From the IMG/VR virus record IMGVR_UViG_3300037245_000636, positions 1 through 32,886 of that record: 32,886 nucleotides of DNA; one strand, given 5' to 3'. Under the pieces are notes generated by a model. It was not told the origin of the DNA, ran no database searches, and saw only the letters and a list, made by a program, of their open reading frames with translations. The stretch is from a virus. Made by a program: the position numbers and the translations under genes. Positions within the stretch are counted from its first letter, which is position 1. The number at the start of each line of letters is the position of its first letter. Shown one piece after another: positions 1 to 5,538 of the stretch.

Positions 1-245
1 CACTTCTTGCCGTGTTTCTTAGCCTTGGCGTGTTTCCATCCATTAAAAAACTCGGCTTTCCGTATAGTCTCTACTGCTTTACATCGTCGGCGGTCGATGT
101 GGTCAAGAAGTAACTCGGCCTCTGTTTCGGAACTACATATATAGGAAAAATGCAGTTCAGATTCAGAGTCGAGGGCAGTAGTCACGCTTATAAATACATG
201 GCATTGATTGCGGCTCATTCTCATGTTATGTTTACTATGGTTCAT
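1..245 (-). CDS. Unknown small phage protein, 3' end cut off by the window
   Basis: A leftward reading frame starts at ATG 245-243 and stays open for 81 codons to the left edge, so the C-terminus is missing. AAGGAG lies 9 nt upstream of the start. An ATG four bases inside the GGAGATATG string is out of frame and stops after five codons, which supports 245. The protein begins MNHSKHNMRMSRNQ, then has a mixed segment (VFISVTTALDSESELHFSY) and a Glu/Leu helix followed by a Lys-rich end (WKHAKAKKHGKK). No family is recognised. It is the last visible gene of the leftward block and is separated from its upstream neighbour by a stem-loop. Confidence 0.6.
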   Translation of the reverse strand, partial: MNHSKHNMRMSRNQCHVFISVTTALDSESELHFSYICSSETEAELLLDHIDRRRCKAVETIRKAEFFNGWKHAKAKKHGKK

Positions 246-267
246 TATTCATATCTCCTTTAAAGGT

Positions 268-303
268 CAGCCCCCGCCCATACTACTCGCGGGGCAGGGG
301 CTG
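268..303 (-). terminator. GC-rich intercistronic stem-loop
   Basis: CAGCCCC (268-274) pairs with GGGGCTG (297-303). After one C/A mismatch, GCCC (276-279) pairs with GGGC (292-295), giving about 12 bp. It fills the gap between two leftward genes. No U-tract follows on the minus strand (ACCTTTAAAGG comes next), so it may be an mRNA-processing or stability element rather than a true terminator. A related sequence lies at 3698-3723. Confidence 0.5.
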
Positions 304-316
304 GTGCTATTGGGGG

Positions 317-769
317 TTAATGCTTGGGTGCGTCACCAGGTATATGTCCCGGCTCGTCCGGCAACGGGCCTTGTTCGTCTGTCCGCAGGTTATTGTCTGG
401 CGTGAACTGGGACTGGGGTGGCTGTTGCTGGACTGGCATTCCCGGTTGTGGAACCATAATCCTTATGCCACCAACCATCTCGCCCTTGAACTGGACTGTC
501 TGGTCGTTGTAGAGGGTTATGTTACTGCCCGGCCATAGGTCTGAATTTCTCTGGCCTGTTGCAATAGCCATCAATCCAAGGTTGGTCTTCTTCATTATAA
601 GACCCTTCTTTATGCCTTGAAACCTCATTACCCACTGATTCTCAATGGGCTTACCTTCAAGTGCTACATTCTCCTGTAGACAGGATACTACCGTTACGTT
701 CATTGGAGCGTCTTCTACATCTACCTTCTTCAAATAACTACTTTCTATCATTTTGCTAATGTCTGGCAT
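317..769 (-). CDS. Conserved phage protein of unknown function with Gln/Pro-rich tail
   Basis: This 150-aa protein starts at ATG 769 with AAAGGG 6 nt upstream. Residues 1-105 form a compact domain (SSYLKKVDVEDAPMNV, then WVMRFQGIKKGLIMKKTNLG, then WPGSNITLYNDQTV and GGIRIMVPQPG). From memory, this pattern resembles a widespread phage family in which a YLK start is followed by KGLVLNKTN and GK.VTLY motifs; its function is not known to me. Residues 106-150 are Gln-, Pro- and Asp-rich and look disordered. It sits near the end of the leftward block, 33 nt after the preceding gene. An ssDNA- or replication-linked role would be a guess. Confidence 0.75.
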   Translation of the reverse strand: MPDISKMIESSYLKKVDVEDAPMNVTVVSCLQENVALEGKPIENQWVMRFQGIKKGLIMKKTNLGLMAIATGQRNSDLWPGSNITLYNDQTVQFKGEMVGGIRIMVPQPGMPVQQQPPQSQFTPDNNLRTDEQGPLPDEPGHIPGDAPKH

Positions 770-802
770 AATATGCCCTTTCTGTGTTTGGTTCTGTTCC
801 TG

Positions 803-955
803 TTAGTTTACTTTCTGTGTCCGGTTCTGGTTCTGTTTAGGTTTCTGTGTCGAATTTGCCTCCTTTTCTATTTCTAAAATGTCCCATTGCTCTACTGATA
901 GCCTTGTCGGCGCCTTGATCTGGCTGCCGGGGATGTCGTGGTTGGCGTTGGTCAT
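803..955 (-). CDS. Unknown 50-aa hydrophilic protein
   Basis: ATG 955 overlaps the TGA of the preceding gene as ATGA, and GGAGG lies just upstream. Both point to translational coupling. The protein begins MTNANHDIPGSQIKAP, has a short acidic helix (WDILEIEKEA) and ends in a repetitive Gln/Lys/Asn tail (TQKPKQNQNRTQKVN). Composition suggests a small, partly disordered protein. No family is recognised, and the call rests on coupling and SD quality. Confidence 0.55.
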   Translation of the reverse strand: MTNANHDIPGSQIKAPTRLSVEQWDILEIEKEANSTQKPKQNQNRTQKVN

Positions 956-1476
956 AGTTCCTCCGCTCTCCAGTCAATATCACCACAGTACATGCAGTTA
1001 AATATCTCTGGGAACTTGACCACTTCTTTAGTTTCTTTAACTCTGAGTAAGCCCTTTTCTATGTACGGGTCATTGATATGAAATTCAGGGCCAACACCAC
1101 TGGCACAGCGGTTTATACCGCATACATACCTCATCGCATCTTCTTTGGCTTTGTGGTTGACGTGGCGATACCTGTCCCATGATTTAGTCCATTCGGTTTC
1201 GCTTTCCCTTAACATGTAGTGCCAAGCATTTCCTCTGGGATGGCCTGATACATTTGCACCCCATTTACCATTTTTAACCCAAGACCAGATTATGCTATAT
1301 CTACTAGGTAAGCCAAAGCCTATCGCAACGCCAGCGTCAGGAATAGCAAAGGCAATGTCATACTCGCCGTCATCCGGTATCCACTTTCCATCTGCATATC
1401 TAAAAACATCGCCTTGGTATCTATCTGGTATCGGCCTAAATTCATAGACTGGTATTTCTTCCTCACATTTCTTCAT
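952..1476 (-). CDS. Unknown 174-aa phage protein with C-terminal CxxC
   Basis: The start chosen is ATG 1476, which overlaps the previous gene's TGA (AGATGA) with AAAGGA upstream. A longer frame to 1509 would begin inside the neighbour. The protein is aromatic-rich: RPIPDRYQGDVFRYADGKW near the N-terminus, SIIWSWVKNGKWGANVSG mid-protein, and NCMYCGDIDWRAEEL at the end with a CxxC pair. With Cys residues around 122-127 the CxxC could bind metal. I do not recognise the family. It ends by overlapping the next start (ATGA), so it belongs to a tightly coupled chain. Confidence 0.65.
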   Translation of the reverse strand: MKKCEEEIPVYEFRPIPDRYQGDVFRYADGKWIPDDGEYDIAFAIPDAGVAIGFGLPSRYSIIWSWVKNGKWGANVSGHPRGNAWHYMLRESETEWTKSWDRYRHVNHKAKEDAMRYVCGINRCASGVGPEFHINDPYIEKGLLRVKETKEVVKFPEIFNCMYCGDIDWRAEEL

Positions 1477-1655
1477 CTTTCTATTCCTTTCAATAAATAA
1501 CATCCACATTCACATCGCTCTGACCCTACAAAGGGGCAGGTATCGCATCTGTGCGCATGTTCGTAACATTCCATGCACATTCCAGTTTCAAAATCAAAGT
1601 CATCGTAGTCGGTATCTACATATTCATTACATTCTATGCAATTAACTACGCTCAT
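1473..1655 (-). CDS. Cys-rich zinc-binding-like small protein
   Basis: This 60-aa protein starts at ATG 1655. It overlaps the upstream gene's TGA (CCATGA), with GGGAG 10 nt upstream. The alternative start at 1673 has its SD directly abutting the ATG and is rejected. Nine cysteines lie in paired patterns: CIEC (6-9), CMEC (27-30), CDTC (37-40), then C48, C50 and C52. This fits one or two zinc-ribbon-like sites with an acidic linker (YVDTDYDDFDFETG). The specific function is unknown. Small zinc proteins of this kind are common in phage early regions and often bind host proteins or nucleic acid, but nothing here specifies which. Confidence 0.65.
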   Translation of the reverse strand: MSVVNCIECNEYVDTDYDDFDFETGMCMECYEHAHRCDTCPFVGSERCECGCYLLKGIER

Positions 1656-1825
1656 GGCGATCCGTTCTCCCATCCTTCTAAGGCGGCCTCTAATTCTTCT
1701 ATCTTGCTTTCCAGTCTTTCAATCTTCTCGATACAGTACTCATGGTCTTTTTCGTAGTCCTCTTGAGCCTCTATCGAGTGAAAACTAGGGCAACAGTTAT
1801 TACGGTTACATATTGGACAACTCAT
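1652..1825 (-). CDS. Small CxxC plus coiled-coil protein
   Basis: ATG 1825 overlaps the preceding TGA (TCATGA) and its own TGA overlaps the next ATG, so it is locked into the coupled chain. The 57-aa protein has an N-terminal Cys cluster, MSCPICNRNNCCP (C3, C6, C11, C12). A long acidic helix follows with heptad-like spacing (YCIEKIERLESKIEELEAALEG), predicted coiled coil. This is a plausible small dimeric zinc-binding protein; no named family is recognised. Confidence 0.65.
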   Translation of the reverse strand: MSCPICNRNNCCPSFHSIEAQEDYEKDHEYCIEKIERLESKIEELEAALEGWENGSP

Positions 1826-2037
1826 GAGTAAAACCCCTTATCTATTGGTTTAATCTTCTTCTTCATCTGATCCCTCTTACGCCTGTCCTGTTCTCGCCTT
1901 GCCATGTCCCATGTATGCTCATCGGGCAAGAACTTATTATATTCACCTATCCAGCATCTTCTAAGTTCCACAAGCTCAGCGTCGGTCAGGTCTTGCAGGG
2001 TTATAACGTCATTAAGCAGGTCTTGGTAGCGTTCCAT
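1822..2037 (-). CDS. Unknown 71-aa charged helical protein
   Basis: Start at ATG 2037, where the previous stop and this start share one base (TGATG) and GAGGAG lies 8 nt upstream. A GTG nine bases earlier is less likely. The protein runs MERYQDLLNDVITLQDLTDAELVEL, then a Trp-containing segment and a basic stretch (REQDRRKRDQMKKKIK). It looks like a helical bundle with a basic C-terminus. The function is unknown. Confidence 0.6.
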   Translation of the reverse strand: MERYQDLLNDVITLQDLTDAELVELRRCWIGEYNKFLPDEHTWDMARREQDRRKRDQMKKKIKPIDKGFYS

Positions 2038-2267
2038 CAGAAACACTCCTCTACTTCTGGATAGCCCATGTCCGACACTGTAACCTCGCCGTAGCCGCCG
2101 GGGGTAATGTCAAGCTCGCCTGAGCCCTCAAGGATGTTAAGCTCCTGTGCTACCCACCTAGCTATCCTAAACCTGCCGTCTATGCCCTGCTGCTGGTCTG
2201 AGGAGTCGTTGGACACCACAGCCTTGATATTGAAGCAGACGCTGAAATTTCTTATCCTGTCGCTCAT
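2037..2267 (-). CDS. Unknown 76-aa phage protein
   Basis: ATG 2267 overlaps the TGA of the truncated deformylase gene (AAATGA), so it is translationally coupled to it. It begins MSDRIRNFSVCFNIKAVVSND, continues with a Gln stretch (SSDQQQGIDGRF) and an alternating segment (LDITPGGYGEVTVSDMGYPEVEECF). An alpha/beta fold is plausible. No family is recognised. Its intact coupling to the deformylase fragment shows that the truncated upstream gene does not disrupt the operon. Confidence 0.6.
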   Translation of the reverse strand: MSDRIRNFSVCFNIKAVVSNDSSDQQQGIDGRFRIARWVAQELNILEGSGELDITPGGYGEVTVSDMGYPEVEECF

Positions 2268-2473
2268 TTTCGTAGTTCCTTAATCCGCTTCAAGTGTCCC
2301 GCCTGTGGAGCCGCCAGACCAACGCCAGTCTTGCTATCAACAAGAATGTGCATCATGTCCCGTATGATACCAGACACGTCCTCACCGTCCTTGACAGGCT
2401 CACAGACTTTCGTGAGGATTTCGTTGGGTGCTATTACCAGTTTTGCTGTTACTCGGTTTTTTCGTTTCTTCAT
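2264..2473 (-). CDS. Truncated peptide deformylase (N-terminal part only)
   Basis: This 69-aa protein matches the start of peptide deformylase (PDF), the metalloenzyme that removes formyl groups from nascent proteins. ILTKVCEPVKDGEDVSGIIRDMMHI is followed by motif I, GVGLAAPQAG (residues 50-59), then HLKRI. Known PDFs are about 130-200 aa and need motif II (EGCLS) and motif III (HExDH) for metal binding; both are absent. After KRIKELRK the gene stops and overlaps the next ATG. I saw no continuation in the other leftward frames immediately downstream. Start ATG 2473 has AAGGA 9 nt upstream. It cannot be a catalytic PDF as it stands. It is either a decayed remnant or a short fragment kept for another use. 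Confidence 0.75.
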   Translation of the reverse strand: MKKRKNRVTAKLVIAPNEILTKVCEPVKDGEDVSGIIRDMMHILVDSKTGVGLAAPQAGHLKRIKELRK

Positions 2474-2496
2474 AATCTACCATCCTTATCTAGGGG

Positions 2497-2871
2497 TTAG
2501 CATTTACATTGTTTGCGGGCGTCGTAGGTGCGGGTGTAAGGGTACCCGTGGGTCAATATACTAAATTCATATTTAGTTATCCGTCTATTATTCTCAATTT
2601 TTACGGGACCTTTCATTACCATGCCATCTACCATGTCAATTAAGGACATTTCGTCTGAGATAACAATTAGTATTCGGTTTGTTATTCCGTTATTCTTCGT
2701 AGAGAACTGATCGCCCCGCGAATACGTTACCTCGTCGTCGGCTATCTGCTGCTTGAGGGCGTCTATCTCAGCGTCAAATTCATCTGTAACAATTTTCAGT
2801 TGAGCTGCCTGAACTCTAATTATCTGAGCTTTATCTTTTTTCTTCTTTTCTAATTCTTTTTGTAAGTCCAT
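2497..2871 (-). CDS. Unknown 124-aa protein with N-terminal coiled coil
   Basis: ATG 2871 has GGAG about 10 nt upstream. Residues 1-48 are a strongly charged helix (MDLQKELEKKKKDKAQII, then EFDAEIDALKQQIADDE) likely to form a coiled coil. Residues 50-124 look beta-rich (NRILIVISDEMSLIDMV, KYEFSILTHGYPYTRTYD) and end with CKC. The family is not recognised. It lies between the Cys-rich gene at 2891-3052 and the deformylase fragment, with short gaps and no overlap. Confidence 0.65.
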   Translation of the reverse strand: MDLQKELEKKKKDKAQIIRVQAAQLKIVTDEFDAEIDALKQQIADDEVTYSRGDQFSTKNNGITNRILIVISDEMSLIDMVDGMVMKGPVKIENNRRITKYEFSILTHGYPYTRTYDARKQCKC

Positions 2872-2890
2872 CGTTCATATACTCCATATC

Positions 2891-3052
2891 TTAAGGGTTA
2901 TTTACATTAACTAACTCAAATTCGGCTGTATCCCCCGTTATGGGGCATAATAGCTCTTCTTCTGGCATGTTAGGAGTCATTGGGTTCTCGTACGTGCAAG
3001 GGCAGTTACCGCCTTCTGTTTCAGCACATGAATTGCATTGCCATTTTGCCAT
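2891..3052 (-). CDS. Cys-rich zinc-ribbon-like 53-aa protein
   Basis: ATG 3052 is preceded by AAGGAGATAT, a strong SD 10 nt away. The protein begins MAKWQCNSCAETEGGNCPCT. C6, C9, C17 and C19 form a compact CxxC...CxC cluster and C36 follows (ELLCPITGD). It resembles rubredoxin-like or zinc-ribbon mini-proteins encoded by many phages. Its role is unknown. The gap to the preceding gene's stop (3053-3094) is GC-rich with weak hairpin potential. Confidence 0.65.
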   Translation of the reverse strand: MAKWQCNSCAETEGGNCPCTYENPMTPNMPEEELLCPITGDTAEFELVNVNNP

Positions 3053-3094
3053 AATCTTATATCTCCTTATTAGCCCGAGTGGGGGCGGGGTTAG

Positions 3095-3382
3095 TTACAG
3101 GGTTATCGGCTTGTATCCCCATGCTTCCATGAGATGGGGTTTTCTACAGGGTCGCCATACAGGGACGTAGACGGTTTCGCCTATGTAATCCTCAACATCC
3201 ATAAGGGAAGAGACTCCGTCGGCATATTCAATGTCGCCATCTTTAAGTCTACGTTTGTATTCAACGAAGTCGTCTGGCCAATTCGGAATTGTGTCTGTGT
3301 CGTAGAAAGTCTCACCCTCTCCAATACAAGAGAATGGAACTGCCTTTAAATTGTGCTTCTTTAGTATTTCTGGGGCTATCAT
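3095..3382 (-). CDS. Unknown 95-aa phage protein
   Basis: ATG 3382 lies 4 nt after the preceding TAG, with AAGGAA upstream. The protein begins MIAPEILKKHNLKAVPFSCIGEG. It has an acidic mid-section (WPDDFVEYKRRLKDGDIEYADG) and ends YVPVWRPCRKPHLMEAWGYKPITL. No motif is recognised. It is probably expressed with the HTH-like gene just upstream. Confidence 0.6.
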   Translation of the reverse strand: MIAPEILKKHNLKAVPFSCIGEGETFYDTDTIPNWPDDFVEYKRRLKDGDIEYADGVSSLMDVEDYIGETVYVPVWRPCRKPHLMEAWGYKPITL

Positions 3383-3386
3383 TTTT

Positions 3387-3572
3387 CTATTCCTTAACTG
3401 CGTTCCATATCGTAAACCACATTGCTACTGAAATCTGACACTTGCCTGTCTTATAGCTGTGCCAGCCTGAATAGCCCACAAGCTTGTCTATCTCACGGCT
3501 TGTCCTGTTGCCTACTAGGGCGGTGAGGAAAGCGTGGGCGTCTTCTGGGGTTTTGATGTCTTGGATGTTCAT
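3387..3572 (-). CDS. Small possible DNA-binding protein (HTH-like)
   Basis: This 61-aa protein starts at ATG 3572 after TTTTAAAGGAG, a near copy of the ribosome-binding block used at 3678. TSREIDKLVGYSGWHSYKTGKCQ (residues 24-46) has the spacing of a helix-turn-helix: a helix, a Gly turn, then Ser/Trp/Lys on the second helix. I cannot confirm this. If correct, it could be a small Cro-like regulator. The alternative is an unclassified phage early protein. Confidence 0.55.
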   Translation of the reverse strand: MNIQDIKTPEDAHAFLTALVGNRTSREIDKLVGYSGWHSYKTGKCQISVAMWFTIWNAVKE

Positions 3573-3600
3573 GTTGTACTCCTTTAAAAGTGTTACTATG

Positions 3601-3678
3601 TTAGCCGTTAAATAACCAGCTTAAAAAATATATCGCTATAAATATAAAAATAGCCGCCAATGCGCCTAGGAATGCCAT
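3601..3678 (-). CDS. 25-aa single-span membrane micropeptide
   Basis: ATG 3678 has AAAGGAG 7 nt upstream, identical in style to neighbouring genes. The peptide is MAFLGALAAIFIFIAIYFL followed by SWLFNG, almost entirely one hydrophobic helix of about 20 residues. It is short, but the strong SD, its placement in a gap otherwise empty of genes, and the hydrophobic design support a real gene. Phage peptides of this kind can target the host membrane. No specific function can be assigned. Confidence 0.6.
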   Translation of the reverse strand: MAFLGALAAIFIFIAIYFLSWLFNG

Positions 3679-3697
3679 TTGTGTACTCCTTTAAAGT

Positions 3698-3723
3698 GCC
3701 CCCGCCCGGATGTGGACAGGGGC
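3698..3723 (-). terminator. Intercistronic GC-rich element related to 268-303
   Basis: GCCCC (3698-3702) can pair with GGGGC (3719-3723) around a 16-nt loop. On the minus strand the element reads CAGCCCCTG, a short middle, then GGGCGGGGGC, and is followed by ACTTTAAAGGAG. The same start and end blocks occur at 268-303. The stem is weak for a terminator, so a processing or translation-related element is equally possible. Confidence 0.35.
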
Positions 3724-3733
3724 TGTAATGGGA

Positions 3734-4006
3734 TTATTTCTTGGGTAATTCCTGTATGAGTTTCATTTTCTCGGTAACGCTAGAGGCGTTAAGGTGTCCC
3801 ATAACATCGTCAGTGACAGGAGTGTCATAGCAAAGGCCACCATCGCCAAGAAGGACAGCCGCCTCGTAAGGAGCGTCACCTTCACCGTAAGCACTGACGC
3901 CAGTAATAACAGATATACCATAACCATTACCAAACTGCATTTTAGCTTGAGTTCCGTAACCAACGGTCTTGTGCGGCTCAAAAACTAAATCATTAAAATT
4001 CTTCAT
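3734..4006 (-). CDS. Conserved phage protein of unknown function
   Basis: This 90-aa protein starts at ATG 4006, downstream of its own promoter-like sequence (4052-4079). GAAGGGATTGG provides the SD. The N-terminus (MKNFNDLVFEPHKTVGYGTQAKMQF) leads to VSAYGEGDAPYEAAVLLGDGGLCYDTPVTDDVMGHL. That last pattern (YE.AVL..G.LCYDTPITDDV) is one I associate with an uncharacterised family of small phage early proteins. No enzymatic motif is visible. Confidence 0.7.
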   Translation of the reverse strand: MKNFNDLVFEPHKTVGYGTQAKMQFGNGYGISVITGVSAYGEGDAPYEAAVLLGDGGLCYDTPVTDDVMGHLNASSVTEKMKLIQELPKK

Positions 4007-4051
4007 AATCCAATCCCTTCTAAAATAAAATTATCATTAACCATTACTAAC

Positions 4052-4079
4052 AGTATAACACCGATTAAGGCAAAGTCAA
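4052..4079 (-). promoter_or_regulatory. Leftward sigma70-type promoter
   Basis: On the minus strand TTGACT (4079-4074) is followed after 16 nt by TATACT (4057-4052). A 4080-4120 tract of nearly pure A/T lies upstream and could act as an UP element. It sits in the largest gene-free gap of this block, 46 nt before the gene at 4006, and would drive the genes to its left. Confidence 0.6.
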
Positions 4080-4135
4080 ATAATTAAATGATTTATTTGT
4101 ATTATTTATTTAAACCGTTAAGAAATGTTTAAGGG

Positions 4136-4354
4136 TTACTTCTGCTCGTTCAAGTGCCTTAATCTACCCAACGGCATAAACGTGGCCTCCATAGCACTAA
4201 CTTCCTCACCCTTGGCGTTGTGGCCTGCAAGGAACAGGCCAGGAACTTCTGTAAATCCCTTTTCCTTTAGTCCGGCTATCATTTCCTGTTCAGTAGGGGC
4301 TGAGACATAGCCCGATGCGTGCGTCTCCATATTTTCGATCTCATAGATTATCAT
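4136..4354 (-). CDS. Unknown 72-aa protein
   Basis: ATG 4354 has AGGAG 9 nt upstream. The protein begins MIIYEIENMETHASGYVSAP, with a helix EQEMIAGLKEKGFTEVPGLF and a tail ending RLRHLNEQK. It looks like a small alpha/beta protein. No family is recognised. It is the last gene before the internal promoter at 4052-4079. Confidence 0.6.
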   Translation of the reverse strand: MIIYEIENMETHASGYVSAPTEQEMIAGLKEKGFTEVPGLFLAGHNAKGEEVSAMEATFMPLGRLRHLNEQK

Positions 4355-4369
4355 TGCTTCTATCTCCTA

Positions 4370-4590
4370 TTAAGGGTTAAGTCCTAGTATATCACATACA
4401 TCACGTACCAAGTCCCCACTAAGAATCCCATTGACTCTCAGTTGTTTAGACTCTGGGTTACACCTTTTGATATTAAACCCTATTCTGTTCTGCCTTGTTT
4501 CCAGGTCTAGCCTTGGGTATTAGGTCGGCACTAACAGGTCAGCGAATCCCACTTCTTTACTGGCCCTCTTGGTATGTTAGCTTTTGTCAC
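4370..4590 (-). pseudogene. Probable broken small gene (one frameshift, one stop)
   Basis: The 284-nt gap between the methyltransferase and the gene at 4354 has no intact frame over 40 codons, yet it reads like protein in two linked frames. From GTG 4590 one frame gives VTKANIPRGPVKKWDSLT and then hits TAG. The adjacent frame continues ADLLVPT, an in-frame TAA, YPRLDLETRQNRIGFN, and IKRCNPESKQLRVNGIL on to DILGLNP and TAA at 4370. Joining the two would give about 73 residues of ordinary composition. The 221-nt length, not a multiple of 3, fits a single frameshift. A sequencing error is possible but would have to explain two lesions. Confidence 0.45.
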
Positions 4591-4638
4591 TCTGGATCAA
4601 GATATAGGCGATTTTAAGTCTATTATTTAGTTTTTTGG

Positions 4639-5385
4639 CTATTTAAAGAGCCCGCAAGCGTCTTCTGCTTCTTTAATCCGCTTCTTTGCGATCTCGTAGT
4701 ATTTATCATCTTTTTCAATGCCGATGAATTGGCGGTTTTGGTTTACGCAGGCTACTCCTGTCGTCCCAGATCCCATAGTAAAGTCTAAAACGGTTTCGCC
4801 CTCGTTGGTGTATGTCTTGATTAGGTATTCCATTAGGGCTACTGGTTTTTGGGTGGGGTGGCAGGCTATGTGTGGCTTGTTGAACCTTAAAACCTGCGAC
4901 GGATATCCGGTCTTTGTTTGCTTGTATGGTTTCTGGGTGACATTGCTTGGCCTATGCTCACTATTGCCTTTGCCTCGGCATATTCGGTCACAATCAACTA
5001 ATCCCTGTGGATTATAAATCATGCGGTTTTTTGAATTCTTGGCGATAGTGGCGAAAGAGAAAACCACAACATCTTCAGTTTTCTTTAGTGGCATGTACGG
5101 AGCTTGTGCGAAGTTGGCAGCCTTGTTAGATTCCCACACCCAGCAATACTTAAACATCTTCATATTAGACGATATAAGGGTCGTAGTAAACGGCTGTGAG
5201 GCTGTCATAACAATAGCACCGTTAGGTTTAATCACACGCTTCAACTGCTCCCACATCGGCTCTAGGGGGACGATAGAGTCCCATTTACAGGCAGTCGTGC
5301 CGTAGGGAGGGTCTGTCATAACCATATCCACAGAGCCGTCAGGGATTTGTTTCATTTCTTGTAGGCAGTCACCTTTGTATAGCAT
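4639..5385 (-). CDS. DNA adenine-N6 (or cytosine-N4) methyltransferase, beta class
   Basis: This 248-aa enzyme transfers a methyl group from S-adenosylmethionine to DNA. Motif IV, TDPPYG (DPPY at 25-28), precedes HPTQKP (176-181) and the SAM-binding motif DFTMGSGTT (201-209). That order (IV, recognition region, I) defines the beta class of the N6_N4 methylase family (PF01555). DPPY favours adenine-N6. The start MLYKGDCLQEMKQIPDGSVD is typical of the family and supports ATG 5385, although the SD is weak (GGA 8 nt upstream). It is the first gene after a leftward promoter and a structured leader. No restriction endonuclease is recognisable nearby, so it looks like an orphan methylase, perhaps protecting phage DNA from host restriction. 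Confidence 0.93.
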   Translation of the reverse strand: MLYKGDCLQEMKQIPDGSVDMVMTDPPYGTTACKWDSIVPLEPMWEQLKRVIKPNGAIVMTASQPFTTTLISSNMKMFKYCWVWESNKAANFAQAPYMPLKKTEDVVVFSFATIAKNSKNRMIYNPQGLVDCDRICRGKGNSEHRPSNVTQKPYKQTKTGYPSQVLRFNKPHIACHPTQKPVALMEYLIKTYTNEGETVLDFTMGSGTTGVACVNQNRQFIGIEKDDKYYEIAKKRIKEAEDACGLFK

Positions 5386-5395
5386 TATCTAAGTC

Positions 5396-5482
5396 CATAA
5401 AAAAATCCGCTCACGTTTTGCCCGGTTAAAGCATCGTTTGCGGATTTTGTTGTTAAACTATTTTGTACTTTAACCGGGTACT
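5396..5482 (-). promoter_or_regulatory. Structured 5' leader (possible attenuator or pseudoknot) before the methyltransferase
   Basis: A leftward transcript starting about 5482 would open with CCCGGTTAAAG (5478-5468), which is fully complementary to CTTTAACCGGG at 5431-5421. Interleaved with it, AAAATCCGC (5448-5440) pairs with GCGGATTTT (5410-5402), extended by ACG/CGT inside, and ends in a run of seven T just before the gene. The order is B'-A'-B-A, so both stems together would form a pseudoknot. The A'/A stem with its T-run looks like an intrinsic terminator. A third option pairs GTTAAA of B' with TTTAAC about 12 nt later. This suggests conditional termination upstream of the operon. Confidence 0.55.
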
Positions 5483-5488
5483 ATTCTT

Positions 5489-5517
5489 ACTATACCCAAT
5501 AGAATCCAACTTGTCAA
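5489..5517 (-). promoter_or_regulatory. Leftward sigma70 promoter for the methyltransferase operon
   Basis: On the minus strand TTGACA (5517-5512) is followed after 17 nt by TATAGT (5494-5489), close to consensus. The predicted start is near 5482, placing the inverted repeat at the extreme 5' end of the RNA. It is divergent from the rightward promoter at 5556-5584. Confidence 0.75.
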
Positions 5518-5538
5518 ACAAAATCCTGATATTTCCTG

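Noticed and set aside
4370-4590. Stop-codon reassignment explaining the in-frame TAA
   Set aside because: TAA, TAG and TGA all end other genes here at expected places, and a frameshift is needed as well.
4639-5385. A complete restriction-modification system
   Set aside because: No endonuclease motif was found in the neighbouring genes, so only an orphan methyltransferase is supported.
5396-5482. Naming the leader as a SAM or SAH riboswitch
   Set aside because: The pairing topology and the downstream SAM-using enzyme are suggestive, but no conserved riboswitch core sequence could be matched by eye.
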